Source: Gammaproteobacteria bacterium (GTDB taxonomy: Bacteria; Pseudomonadota; Gammaproteobacteria; Steroidobacterales; Rariloculaceae). From it: a stretch of DNA of 64,000 nt. A model generated the notes under the pieces. It was not told the origin of the DNA and searched no databases. It saw nothing but the letters and a program-made list of their open reading frames with translations. A program made the translations under genes and the position numbers. This document shows positions 8,595 to 17,430 of this stretch, piece by piece. Location: NCBI GenBank assembly GCA_022826245.1, contig JAJDVG010000002.1, forward strand, positions 79,084 to 143,083. The letters run 5' to 3'. The number at the start of each line of letters is the position of its first letter. The stretch's first letter is position 1.

Positions 8595-9356
8595 CTAGCG
8601 GGCGCGGCAGGGTTGGGGGTCCCAGCCGCTGCGGTCGGTCTGTCTGCGGAAGTTGCTGCTCGTGATGACGCGGGTCGTGAAGTATTCGGGATCGTCCACG
8701 ATGCTCAGAACGGTGAGCCACACGGTGCCGTCGGGGTGGGTCAGAAGATCGAAGTACTCGGTGAGCCGGGCGTTCTCACTGTACGGCACGCCGTTTTTCC
8801 TGAGATAACCGGCGCGCATGGCTGTCGTCTCGACCCTGAGCGTGCCGTTCGCGGCCGGCTGGCCGCGGCCGCCGCCGTGCATGACCCACTCGGCTTCCGA
8901 AACGCCCTGCCAGGTCGGCTCGGCGGGTTCCGGGGCGCCGTCGAAGTGGAGCATGCGGATCTGGCGTCCCGCATCCGTTTCGATCTCGAGCGTCGAATCG
9001 TCCACCCACGAGATTCTGAGCCGGCCCGGCACTCGCATGATCGCCGCGGCGCCGTAGGACCTGCACTCATTGCCTTCGGCCTCGTCGCGCTCGGGGTCCC
9101 AGGCATCGGCAGCCGCCCGGGCGGCCTGGCTCAGCGGCAGCCCGGGAAAATCGTTTCTCGGCGGCGTCACCATCCTGAACCGCCAGTCCTCGGTGACGAT
9201 CGAAACCCATTGGCCGGTCAGATCGATGGGCGCCATGTCCCGGGCCGGCCCCTCGGGGCCGCGAGCGCCGCCGAACTGCGCCATGGCCTGTCCGTGGATG
9301 ACGAAGCCGATGAAAGCCAGCGCAAATGCCGCAGTGATCCGCCGCGCCGCGTTCAT
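8595..9356 (-). CDS. Exported protein of a second companion family (family II, TGQW type)
   Basis: A protein of 253 residues with a signal peptide ending near QAMAQ (27). IDLTGQWVSIVTEDWRFRM spans 44-62, GNECRSYGAAAIMRVPGR follows (Cys98), then RISWVDD, IETDAGRQIRMLHF, a Trp-rich TWQGVSEAEW and LRKNGVPYSENARLTEYFD. It lacks the WDGDTLV core of family I but has a similar size, export signal and strand-rich pattern. It overlaps the upstream MBL gene by four bases (ATGA), so the two are probably translationally coupled. I know no function; one possibility is a beta-barrel ligand-binding fold. Confidence 0.75.
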   Translation of the reverse strand: MNAARRITAAFALAFIGFVIHGQAMAQFGGARGPEGPARDMAPIDLTGQWVSIVTEDWRFRMVTPPRNDFPGLPLSQAARAAADAWDPERDEAEGNECRSYGAAAIMRVPGRLRISWVDDSTLEIETDAGRQIRMLHFDGAPEPAEPTWQGVSEAEWVMHGGGRGQPAANGTLRVETTAMRAGYLRKNGVPYSENARLTEYFDLLTHPDGTVWLTVLSIVDDPEYFTTRVITSSNFRRQTDRSGWDPQPCRAR

Positions 9357-10345
9357 TGTTCGTCCCCTGCCTGGCCGCTCAAACTTGCATATGCCGCTTC
9401 GACAAACCGTTCGGTCGTCCAGAACCCTTCGGTCGAGCCGTAGACCGGGTCGTAGTCGCGCGTCGGCCCGGCCGCCTTGACCTGTTCGAGCGTCATTCCC
9501 TCATCGATCATGCTCGTGAGGCGATCGTGGATGACCAGCACCATCTCCCGGTAGTCGAGAACGTCACCGAGACCGGACAGCCGGCCGTGACCCGGGACCA
9601 CGAGCGTGCCGCCGTCCTGCCCGTACACGGGGATGATGAGGTCGACGATCGAGTTGAGCGCGTCGATCACGCCCCGGTAGCTGCCGCCGGCGCCGAGGTC
9701 GATTACGGGATAGTTTGTGGTGGAAAAGACATCGCCCACCGCGATGACATCAGAGCGGCGGAAGAACACGATCACGTCGCCGTCGGTGTGCGCCCGCGGC
9801 TGATGAACGATCCGTACACCCTCGCCGTTGAAGTAGAGCCGCTTTTCGTCGTTGAAGAAGGTATTCGTCGGCCAGAGCGTCGACGGAACCGCCTGTTCGC
9901 CTGTCGTTGCGCTCAGGCGCAGCAACACGTTCTCGTGGGCGATCACCTGCGCGCCCGCCCCGACATAGGGCACGGGCCCCGGCATGTTGCCGCCGATGAC
10001 GGTGGCGCCGCCAGCACGCAGGTTCTCGTTGCCGCCGATGTGGTCGCCGTGATGGTGCGTGTTGACGATGTAGCGAATCGGCAGATCGCTGAGTTCGGCG
10101 ATCGCGGCGGCGATCCTGTCCGACAGCGGCGCAAATTGCGTATCGACGATGAGCACGCCGTCGTTGCCGATCTGGACGGTGACGTTTCCGCCGGCGCCGA
10201 CGAGCATGTAAATGTTGTCGGTCACCCTGAGCGTACCGATCTCGACGCTGCTGAAGTCCTGCTGCTGCGCATCGAGCCCGCCGGCCGGCAATACCGCGGC
10301 GACGGCAAGAACCGCGAGCCCCGCGCATGCACGAAATCCCGTCAC
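9353..10345 (-). CDS. Exported MBL-fold metallo-hydrolase
   Basis: A protein of 330 residues from a GTG at 10345 with a strong GGGAGGTG 6-8 bases upstream; the signal peptide ends near GGLDAQ (26). The metal-binding motif is THHHGDHIGG (96-105). Later come HQPRAHTDGDVIVFF (His, Asp), AVGDVFST and VVPGHG (third His), the full set for a dinuclear metal site. The family includes lactonases, beta-lactamases and quinoprotein-linked hydrolases. The substrate cannot be told. It lies between two family II exported proteins, 25 bases below one and overlapping the other, so it probably works with them in the periplasm. Confidence 0.88.
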   Translation of the reverse strand: MTGFRACAGLAVLAVAAVLPAGGLDAQQQDFSSVEIGTLRVTDNIYMLVGAGGNVTVQIGNDGVLIVDTQFAPLSDRIAAAIAELSDLPIRYIVNTHHHGDHIGGNENLRAGGATVIGGNMPGPVPYVGAGAQVIAHENVLLRLSATTGEQAVPSTLWPTNTFFNDEKRLYFNGEGVRIVHQPRAHTDGDVIVFFRRSDVIAVGDVFSTTNYPVIDLGAGGSYRGVIDALNSIVDLIIPVYGQDGGTLVVPGHGRLSGLGDVLDYREMVLVIHDRLTSMIDEGMTLEQVKAAGPTRDYDPVYGSTEGFWTTERFVEAAYASLSGQAGDEQ

Positions 10346-10370
10346 TTGCGCACCTCCCTGACAGCCCCGC

Positions 10371-11243
10371 TCATTGTTCCGGCGCCTCGGGCGGCGGCAT
10401 CTGCCCGATCGCCTCCATGTACTCCGGGTACATCGTCGCCGCGCCGCCCTGGGTCGCCTCGTAGGGAATGCCGTGATTGATCGAATACTCCGTCAGATAG
10501 GGGTTTTCGCCCGGCAGATAGTGCGGAAAATAGTTCTCGGGCGTGTCGGTCTCGATCACGCTCTCGCAGGGATAAGGGCCCATGCGGCCGCTCGGATTCA
10601 GGACGTAGTCGCGGTTGCGGAAGAACGGCTCCTCGAGGTACGCCGGATCCTCGATGTAGACGTGCCAGGTCAGGATGTCCTCATGGCGCGTGAAATGCTC
10701 CGTGAGCGTCGCATTCCAGCTTCGCGCCACGCCGTTGCGGCGCAGCCAGCCTTCCTTGAGATGCGTGGTGCGTACCTTGAGCGTCCGCCCGATGAATTCG
10801 CCGGTCGAGAAACCCATGGCCGTATGCTGTGCGTATTCGGGCGGATGCTGTCGCCCGTCCATCCAGATCGTGCGCGTGGTGCCCCAGGCAAAATGCTGCA
10901 CGTGGATCGCTTCGAGCTGTTGCGTGTCCGGATCGACCGTCTCCCAAATCCTGATCTGCGCGAAGCTTGCGGCGTAGTCGACCGGATGGACGCGGCACTG
11001 ATACAGCGGCAACGAAAGAATCGAGGCGCTCCATGCCTGCGCCCGCATGCGGTTCGCGTCGTTCAGCGGCAGACCGCCGTAGTCGCCGAGTTCAGGACCA
11101 GGTAACCGGTCCGGCTGGTCCTCGTGATACATGCCGGTCCACTGGCCGGCGAGGTTCACCTGAGCCATCGCCGGATCGCCCGTGTACGCCGCACCGAGCA
11201 CGACGGCAAGCCAGACCGTCCCGAGCGGGAGGACGTTTTTCAT
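10371..11243 (-). CDS. Exported protein, family II (TGQW type), long form
   Basis: A protein of 290 residues from the ATG at 11243, behind AGGGAG. The signal peptide ends near DPAMAQ (28). NLAGQWTGMYHEDQPDR (30-46) aligns in plan with LTGQWVSIVTEDW of the gene at 8595-9356. Cys83 lies in LYQCRVHP, then HFAWGTTRTIWMDGRQHPPE, LKEGWLRRNGVARSWNATL and TEHFTRHED. The last 60 residues are Pro/Tyr/Glu-rich and have no parallel in the shorter paralogue. It is first in a three-gene minus-strand unit (this gene, MBL hydrolase, short family II protein). Function is unknown. Confidence 0.75.
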   Translation of the reverse strand: MKNVLPLGTVWLAVVLGAAYTGDPAMAQVNLAGQWTGMYHEDQPDRLPGPELGDYGGLPLNDANRMRAQAWSASILSLPLYQCRVHPVDYAASFAQIRIWETVDPDTQQLEAIHVQHFAWGTTRTIWMDGRQHPPEYAQHTAMGFSTGEFIGRTLKVRTTHLKEGWLRRNGVARSWNATLTEHFTRHEDILTWHVYIEDPAYLEEPFFRNRDYVLNPSGRMGPYPCESVIETDTPENYFPHYLPGENPYLTEYSINHGIPYEATQGGAATMYPEYMEAIGQMPPPEAPEQ

Positions 11244-11424
11244 CCACAGGCTCCCTGGAGTGTTGTGTTGCGCCGCCACGCGTACAAACAGCCAAACAGG
11301 CCGAATGTCCGGCGCGCGGGGCGGCGAAAAATGCTAGCACAGCTCGCCCAACGGCGGCGCAACCTTCCGGGCGCACGTCGCTCTGCCTCAAATGTCGAGA
11401 ATTCTCAAGTTCGGGATGTTTGGC

Positions 11425-11453
11425 TTGTCCCGAGCGGAACCATTACCTATGCT
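11425..11453 (+). promoter_or_regulatory. Candidate sigma-70 promoter of the regulator-efflux operon
   Basis: TTGTCC at 11425-11430 and TATGCT at 11448-11453 are separated by exactly 17 bases. Predicted transcription starts near 11460, inside the first operator and about 29 bases before the ATG at 11489. Confidence 0.6.
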
Positions 11454-11455
11454 TT

Positions 11456-11480
11456 TGGTCGGACCACCTTGGTAGGACCA
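11456..11480. promoter_or_regulatory. Two tandem TGGTNNNACCA operators (FadR-type GntR sites)
   Basis: TGGTCGGACCA (11456-11466) and TGGTAGGACCA (11470-11480) are both perfect matches to the TGGT-N3-ACCA half-site pattern known for FadR/PdhR-type GntR regulators. They lie 14 bases centre to centre, directly behind the -10 hexamer and just before the regulator's own start codon. Binding would block transcription start or clearance, giving negative autoregulation of the whole operon. The AGGA inside the second site is also the only Shine-Dalgarno-like sequence before the ATG. Confidence 0.75.
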
Positions 11481-11488
11481 TTTTCCCC

Positions 11489-12241
11489 ATGTCAACACCT
11501 CAACCGCAGCCCAGAAAGCCTGCGCCCGTGTCCCGCAGCGAAGGCATCGTCGCAGTCCTGCGCGACGAGATCCTGCGCGGCCAGTACCGCGCAGGCGAGC
11601 GATTGCCGTCCGAACGGGACCTGACCACGCGTTTCGACACGAGCCGCGGAGCCGTGCGCGAAGCACTGAAGAAGCTCGAGCAGCTCGGCATCGCGTCGAT
11701 CCAGCGTGGTGGCGCGCGGGTCGTGCCGGTAGAGCACTGCACGCTCGACGTACTCGGTCCGCTACTCGATCTCGACGACATTCCGGATGCGAAGCTCGTT
11801 GACGAGGTGTTGCAGGTTTTCGGCGTCCTGATGGACACGGCCGCGCGCGCGGCACTCGAAAAGGCGACGGACGAAGATCTCGCGTACGCCGACGGCATCA
11901 TCGCTGAAATACTTGCTCATGACCGTTCCGACATTCAGGCGCATGTCGCCACGCGCCGACTTGGCGAATTCTTCGTGGATGTCGCGGATCATCTCGTGCT
12001 GCGGCTCATCGTCAACGGGCTCAGGACAACGTTTCTCGCACGGCTGCGGGAACGCGGATTCCTCGTCAAGCTCAGCGACGAAAGTCGGTGGCGCGTGGCA
12101 ACGGAGCTGCGCTCGGCTCTTGCCGCACGCGACGCGGCGGGCGTCGGCCGGGCAATGCGGCGCCTGAACCGGATTTTTCGAAACAGCGCAAGAGACGCGC
12201 TCCTGTCAGCTCGGACCGGCAAGCAAAGGACTACCGCATGA
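11489..12241 (+). CDS. GntR family (FadR subfamily) transcriptional regulator
   Basis: A protein of 250 residues starting at the ATG at 11489. The N-terminal winged helix-turn-helix has GQYRAGERLPSERDLTTRFD (31-50) and SRGAVREALKKLEQLGI (52-68), with a wing ending in RGGARVVPV. The C-terminal helical part (about 90-240) fits an FCD-type ligand domain. It ends with ATGA overlapping the start of the membrane fusion protein gene, so regulator and pump are co-translated. It is likely the repressor that binds the twin operators in its own leader. The effector is unknown, perhaps an acid or a pump substrate. Confidence 0.9.
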   Translation: MSTPQPQPRKPAPVSRSEGIVAVLRDEILRGQYRAGERLPSERDLTTRFDTSRGAVREALKKLEQLGIASIQRGGARVVPVEHCTLDVLGPLLDLDDIPDAKLVDEVLQVFGVLMDTAARAALEKATDEDLAYADGIIAEILAHDRSDIQAHVATRRLGEFFVDVADHLVLRLIVNGLRTTFLARLRERGFLVKLSDESRWRVATELRSALAARDAAGVGRAMRRLNRIFRNSARDALLSARTGKQRTTA

Positions 12242-13386
12242 AGGCCAGATACATACTCCCCTTTGTCCTGATCCTCTTCGCAGGGGCCGCGGCAGCCATC
12301 CTGATCGGCACCAGCAGCCGGCTCAGCCCGTCGCAGCCGGAAGCTGCGCCGATCGCCGTGCGAGTCGTCGAAGCCCGACCCGGGCCCGTGCAATTGCAGG
12401 TGCACGCTCAAGGCACTGTCGAACCGCGAACGGAAACGGAACTCGTGCCCGAAGTATCCGGCAACGTGGTCTGGATCTCGCCGAACCTCGTCTCGGGCGG
12501 CTACTTCGAGACGGGCGAGCCGCTGCTCAGAATCGACGACCGCGATTACCGCGCGGCCGCGCAACGCGCCCAGGCTACCCTGACCCGGGCACAGGCCGAA
12601 TTTGAACTCGCGCAGGCGGAACTTGCGCGGGCCGAAGATCTGCTCGACAGGCAACTGATCAGCCGCGCCGACTTCGACACAAGGCTGCGCACCGCGCGCG
12701 TGGCGCAGGCGACGCTTCAGGACGCCGAGCTCGTCCTCGAAACGTCCCGCAGGGATCTCACGCGAACGACGCTGGCAGCGCCGTTCGACGGTCTCGTGCG
12801 CAGCGAGCAGGTCGACGTCGGCCAGTTCATCAGCCGCGGCGCCTCGATTGCGAGCGTATACGCCGTCGATTTCGTTGAGGTGCGCCTGCCGATCGCCGAC
12901 CAGCAGCTCGCCTATCTCAACGTACCGCTGAGCCAGCGCGGCGAGATCGACGAGGCACGGGCGCCCGACGTGTCGCTGACTGCCGAATTCGCCGGGCAAA
13001 AACAACTCTGGACCGGCAAGATCGCCCGCACGGAAGCGCAGATCGACCCCGGCAGCCGCATGGTCTACGCGATCGCGAGAGTGCGCGCGGACGCGAGCGA
13101 GAACGCCGTACCGCCACCCGTCGGCCTGTTCGTCCAGGCGGAGATCGAGGGCATTGCCGAGGACGATGTCGTCGTCCTGCCGCGCTCGGCACTGCGCAAC
13201 GAGAATCAGGTGCTCGTCGTCGACACCGAGAACCGGATTCATTTCCGAACGGTAGAGGTGCTGCGCGTATACCGCGACGACGTATTCGTCACGGCCGGAC
13301 TCGAACGCGGCGAACTGGTCAGCGTCTCGGCGCTGCAGACCGTCGTGGAAGGAATGCGCGTACAACCGCTTTTGCCGCAAGGCTGA
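12238..13386 (+). CDS. RND efflux periplasmic adaptor (membrane fusion protein)
   Basis: A protein of 382 residues; the ATG at 12238 overlaps the regulator stop by four bases. One N-terminal membrane segment (residues 4-24) is followed by a lipoyl half-motif (GTVEPRTETELVPEVSGNVV) and a helical hairpin rich in Ala/Glu (QRAQATLTRAQAEFELAQAE). The second lipoyl half (TLAAPFDGLVRSEQVDVGQF) and beta-barrel and proximal domains come next, with SALQTVVEGM near the end. It links the inner-membrane pump at 13402 to an outer-membrane channel. No TolC-like gene is in the window, so a channel from elsewhere must be used. Confidence 0.92.
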   Translation: MKARYILPFVLILFAGAAAAILIGTSSRLSPSQPEAAPIAVRVVEARPGPVQLQVHAQGTVEPRTETELVPEVSGNVVWISPNLVSGGYFETGEPLLRIDDRDYRAAAQRAQATLTRAQAEFELAQAELARAEDLLDRQLISRADFDTRLRTARVAQATLQDAELVLETSRRDLTRTTLAAPFDGLVRSEQVDVGQFISRGASIASVYAVDFVEVRLPIADQQLAYLNVPLSQRGEIDEARAPDVSLTAEFAGQKQLWTGKIARTEAQIDPGSRMVYAIARVRADASENAVPPPVGLFVQAEIEGIAEDDVVVLPRSALRNENQVLVVDTENRIHFRTVEVLRVYRDDVFVTAGLERGELVSVSALQTVVEGMRVQPLLPQG

Positions 13387-13401
13387 CTGAGGAAACGGCA
13401 G

Positions 13402-16400
13402 ATGAGAAGCATCATCCAGTGGTTCGTCGACAACCCGGTCGCCGCGAACCTCCTGATGACCGTGCTCGTGGTTGGCGGACTGATCTCCCTCAGCAACACG
13501 CGCCAGGAAGAGTTTCCCGCGGTCGATCTCGAAATCGTCACGGTCACCGTACCGTTTCTCGGCGCTACCCCCGAGGAGGTCGAGGAAGGCGTCTGCATAC
13601 GCATCGAGGAAGCGCTCGAAGGCACGGAAAACGTCTTCAGAATGACGTCCACATCGAACGAGGGCAGTTGCTCGGTGATCGTGGAACTCGAATCGGGCTC
13701 CGACACCATCAAGGCGCTCAACGACGTCAAGAGCAAGGTCGACAGCATCAACACCTTCCCCGCCCAGACCGAACGGCCGATCGTTTCGCAGGTCGCCATT
13801 ACGAGTCAGGTTGCCGACATCGTCATCTCCGGACAGACCGACGAGCGTACGCTCAAGACGCTCGCGGAGCAGATGCGCGAGGAAATCGCCGCGATCGAGG
13901 GTATTTCACAGGTCACGATGGAATACGTACGGCCCGACGAGTTGTCGATCGAGGTCTCCGAAAACACGCTCAGGCGCTATGGCCTGACTCTCGATACGGT
14001 GGCCGACGCGATACGCCGCTCATCGCTCGATCTGCCGGGCGGCGCCATCAGGACCGGCGGCGGCGAAATCCTCGTGCGCACCAAGGGCCAGTACTACGTC
14101 GGCCAGGAATTCGAGGACATCGTCGTCGTCACGCGCGCGGACGGCACGGCGCTGACGCTCGGCGAGATCGCGCGCGTGGTCGACGGTTTCGAGGAAGGCG
14201 ACCTGCGCGTGCGTTTCAACGGCGAACCGGCGGCAATGGTGCGTGTCTATCGCATCGGCAACGAGGATACGATCGAATCGTCGGAGAAGGTCAGAGCCTA
14301 CCTTGAAGAAACGCAGGCACTTCTGCCGGAGGGCATCGAACTCACGATATGGCGCGACTCCGCCGACGAACTCGGCGCACGGCTCAACGTGCTGCTCACC
14401 ATGGCGCTTGGCGGCCTCGCGCTCGTGCTGATGGTGCTCGCCCTGCCGTTGCGCTTCAGGCTTGCGATGTGGGTCGCCGCGGGTATCCCGATTGCGCTCC
14501 TCGGCAGCATCATGACGTTCGGTTTCTTCGACGTGACGATGAGCACGCTGACGGTCATGGGCTTCATTCTGGTGCTCGGCATCGTTGTCGACGACGCGAT
14601 CGTCGTCGGCGAACGCATCTATGCGCACGAGAGAGACTCCGAAGACCAGCGCACGGCGGCTGTCAACGGCACACATGAGGTGGCCGTGCCGGTGATCTTT
14701 GGCGTGATGACGACCGTTGCCGCGTTCATGCCGATCATCTTCGTGCCCGGCCGTCTCGGAGAGTTTTTTTCCATCGTCGGCATCGTGGTCTGCATCTGCC
14801 TCGCGTTCAGCATCATCGAATGCATGATGATCCTGCCGTCGCACCTGTCGCACCGCAGACGCGCCCGCGACACCAGGCCGGGCCGTCTCACGCGAGGGTG
14901 GCTCGGTTTCCAGAACAAGCTCGCGGAGGGACTTGAAGACTTTGCCGAGCATACGTACGGGGACAGGCTGCGCGCGCTTCTCCCATGGCGCTATTCCGTG
15001 CTCGCCGCCGGAGGCGCCGTGCTCATCGTCATGGTCGGGCTCGCGCTCAGCGGCCGGGTCGGGTTTTCCTTCTTTCCGGCGATCGAAGGCAATCAGGTCA
15101 CCGCCTCGCTGACAATGCCCGAAGGGATCAACGTCGCCGACACGACGCTCGCTGCCGAACAGATCGAACGCGCCGCCCAGGAACTCATCGCGGAACTCGA
15201 CGCCGACTACCCGGAGACGCCGGGGATCGTCCAGTACCTCCTTACATCGGTCGGCCGCAGCGCGAGCGGCGGAGGCGGACCGCAGGGCAACATTGTCGCG
15301 CCCGCGGAAAGTCACCGCGCCGAGGTTGCGCTCGCCCTTCTGCCGACATCCGAGCGCGGCGGCGTGACAGCCAACGGAATCTCGCAGCGCTGGCGCGAAC
15401 TGACCGGGTCCGTGCCCGACGCCGTTGAGCTCAGCTTCTCCGCAAACGCATTCACGGCCGGCGCGCCGATCTCGATCCAGCTTCGCGGCCGCAATGTCGA
15501 TGACTTGCGCGAGGCCGCGACCTTGCTTCGGGGGGAACTCGCCCGTTTCAACGGCGTGACCGACATCACCGATTCGTTCCGATCCGGCAAGCAGGAAGCG
15601 AAGCTCTCGCTGCGGCCGGAAGCCCGCGTACTCGGCCTGACCCTGAACGATCTCGCGAGGCAGGCGCGCCAATCGTTCTACGGCGAGGAAGCACAGCGGA
15701 TTCAGCGCGGTACCGAAGATGTGCGCGTCATGGTGCGCTATCCCGAAGACGAGCGCCGCTCCCTCGGAGACCTCGAGGACATGCGCATCCGCACCGGCAC
15801 GGGCGTCGAGGTTCCGTTCGCATCCGTGGCAAACGTCGAGTTCGGCAACGGCTACTCGAGCATTCAGCGGGTCGACCGGCAGCGCGTCGTGACCGTTACG
15901 GCCGATGTCGTGCGCTCGGTGACTTCCCCGGAACGCGTGCTCGCCTCGCTGCAAAGCGGCGCATTGCCGGCGCTCCTCTCCAACTATCGCGGAATCAGCT
16001 ACACCCTGAGCGGCGAGCAGGAAGAGCGCGATCAGGCGATCGGCGGCCTGTTCAGCCTCGTGCCGATGGCGTTGCTCGTAATCTACGCGATACTCGCGAT
16101 TCCGCTGAAGTCGTACTTTCAGCCGATCGTCATCATGAGCGTAATTCCGTTCGGAACGGTCGGCGCCCTGCTCGGCCACATGATCATGGGCTGGACGCCC
16201 GGTCTGCCGTCGATCCTGGGAATGATCGCGCTATCGGGCGTTGTCGTGAACTCGAGCCTGGTGATGGTCCATTACGTCAACCGGCAGCGACGCCACGGAG
16301 TTGGCGTTCAGGAAGCGGTAACGCGTGCGGGCGTGGTGCGGTTTCGCCCGATTCTGCTGACTTCCGTGACGACGTTTGTGGGCTTGCTGCCGCTCATGCT

Positions 16401-16596
16401 GAGCGATACGCCGGAAACCGCGTTCATCGTGCCGATGGCCATCTCGCTGGCCTGGGGCGTCGTATTTGCGACGGTCATCACGCTGTTCCTCGTGCCGTGC
16501 CTGTACCTGGCACTCGAAGACTTCATCAAGTGGAACGTGCCCGATACACCCGAGGATGTCGTGCCGTCGTCGTACCGGGCCAGCCGGACGAGCTGA
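13402..16596 (+). CDS. RND family efflux permease (AcrB/AcrD/AcrF type)
   Basis: A protein of 1064 residues, full length for the family. The N-terminal helix (IIQWFVDNPVAANLLMTVLV) is followed by a porter domain that ends near GIELTIWRDSADELGARL. The first membrane cluster has LVLGIVVDDAIVVGERIY with the proton-relay Asp397 and Asp398. The second porter domain has a Gly-rich GRSASGGGGPQGN loop, and the second cluster ends with ALEDFIKWN. This is the MMPL-like single-component form used for drugs, lipids or small organics. It starts 15 bases after the adaptor stop. It converges with the Tat-exported protein, the two stops being only 1 base apart. Confidence 0.95.
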   Translation: MRSIIQWFVDNPVAANLLMTVLVVGGLISLSNTRQEEFPAVDLEIVTVTVPFLGATPEEVEEGVCIRIEEALEGTENVFRMTSTSNEGSCSVIVELESGSDTIKALNDVKSKVDSINTFPAQTERPIVSQVAITSQVADIVISGQTDERTLKTLAEQMREEIAAIEGISQVTMEYVRPDELSIEVSENTLRRYGLTLDTVADAIRRSSLDLPGGAIRTGGGEILVRTKGQYYVGQEFEDIVVVTRADGTALTLGEIARVVDGFEEGDLRVRFNGEPAAMVRVYRIGNEDTIESSEKVRAYLEETQALLPEGIELTIWRDSADELGARLNVLLTMALGGLALVLMVLALPLRFRLAMWVAAGIPIALLGSIMTFGFFDVTMSTLTVMGFILVLGIVVDDAIVVGERIYAHERDSEDQRTAAVNGTHEVAVPVIFGVMTTVAAFMPIIFVPGRLGEFFSIVGIVVCICLAFSIIECMMILPSHLSHRRRARDTRPGRLTRGWLGFQNKLAEGLEDFAEHTYGDRLRALLPWRYSVLAAGGAVLIVMVGLALSGRVGFSFFPAIEGNQVTASLTMPEGINVADTTLAAEQIERAAQELIAELDADYPETPGIVQYLLTSVGRSASGGGGPQGNIVAPAESHRAEVALALLPTSERGGVTANGISQRWRELTGSVPDAVELSFSANAFTAGAPISIQLRGRNVDDLREAATLLRGELARFNGVTDITDSFRSGKQEAKLSLRPEARVLGLTLNDLARQARQSFYGEEAQRIQRGTEDVRVMVRYPEDERRSLGDLEDMRIRTGTGVEVPFASVANVEFGNGYSSIQRVDRQRVVTVTADVVRSVTSPERVLASLQSGALPALLSNYRGISYTLSGEQEERDQAIGGLFSLVPMALLVIYAILAIPLKSYFQPIVIMSVIPFGTVGALLGHMIMGWTPGLPSILGMIALSGVVVNSSLVMVHYVNRQRRHGVGVQEAVTRAGVVRFRPILLTSVTTFVGLLPLMLSDTPETAFIVPMAISLAWGVVFATVITLFLVPCLYLALEDFIKWNVPDTPEDVVPSSYRASRTS

Positions 16597-16597
16597 A

Positions 16598-17200
16598 TCA
16601 GATTCTTGCGGCCGGGGCGAGAACCCAGGAGTAGAGCGGGTCAGCGCCCTGTGACACGGTCTGAGGCGCAAACGGCGTCGAAGCGTGCGTGGTGGATACT
16701 TCCGTCCGACCGCTGGGACATTCGGCAACGACGTCGGCCATGCAGGCGCTCCAATCGGACCTCGATTCGAGTGCCTTGCCGTGTTCCAGCATCGCCACGG
16801 GGCCGGACAGCTCATGTTCGACGAATCCCGCCCCGAACCGATGCCTGGCACGGAACACGATTCGCATGCCCCGGTCCCGGCCAAGCTGCTCGAAACAGAA
16901 CATGGGCCCGTGAGCCGTGAGACCCGCGACCGCGACCGGCTCCCGCTTCCAGACGTGATACAGATCCTCGTACCAGAAACTCGTCATGTCGCCTTCGATG
17001 GGCTCCAGCGGCAAACCCAGGGCCGAGGCTCGCCGGGCAAACGCCTGCCCGGCATCGAAACGCCTGTCGTAGACCGCCCTGTAGAGCTTGAGCGCTCCGC
17101 GGCCGAACATCTCGCCTCCGGCAGCCCGCGCTGCACGGGACGCGAGCGGCAACGCCGTTGCCGTTACGCCGATCTGCAGGAACTGTCTCCGGCTGGTCAT
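16598..17200 (-). CDS. Tat-exported protein of unknown function
   Basis: A protein of 200 residues from the ATG at 17200, with AAGGAG 8-9 bases upstream. The start gives a twin-arginine leader TSRRQFLQIGVTATALPLAS followed by RAARAAGG. The mature protein has FWYEDLYHVWKREPVAVAG, THAPMF-like TAHGPMFCFEQLGRDRGMRI and a His/Arg-rich middle. I recognise no domain; the Tat signal suggests a folded or cofactor-bearing periplasmic protein. It diverges from the DUF1499 gene at 17431 across 230 bases. Confidence 0.7.
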   Translation of the reverse strand: MTSRRQFLQIGVTATALPLASRAARAAGGEMFGRGALKLYRAVYDRRFDAGQAFARRASALGLPLEPIEGDMTSFWYEDLYHVWKREPVAVAGLTAHGPMFCFEQLGRDRGMRIVFRARHRFGAGFVEHELSGPVAMLEHGKALESRSDWSACMADVVAECPSGRTEVSTTHASTPFAPQTVSQGADPLYSWVLAPAARI

Positions 17201-17430
17201 CCCGCGAACTCCTTGCTCAATTGTTCCAGGAACATCGTCGGCATAGCATACCGGCTCGATTTCGCATACGCGAGGCGAACCGGGCCGGATCGAACCGGGC
17301 ACCGCTGGGGGCCGGCAGGCGACGCATTCTCGGGGAGGACGCACGTCACCCCGTCGCCGTGCCCGCGGACCAGGTCCGTTTGTATATCATCGGACGCGCA
17401 CGCCGTAACGGACACAGGAGGAGACCGCAG

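Noticed and set aside
14020..16179. Long open frame of 719 codons on the minus strand across the RND permease
   Set aside because: It lies wholly opposite a full-length permease with clear motifs; its translation is His/Asp/Arg-rich and has no domain pattern. Similar mirror frames at 11989-13380 and 54528-57527 are rejected for the same reason.
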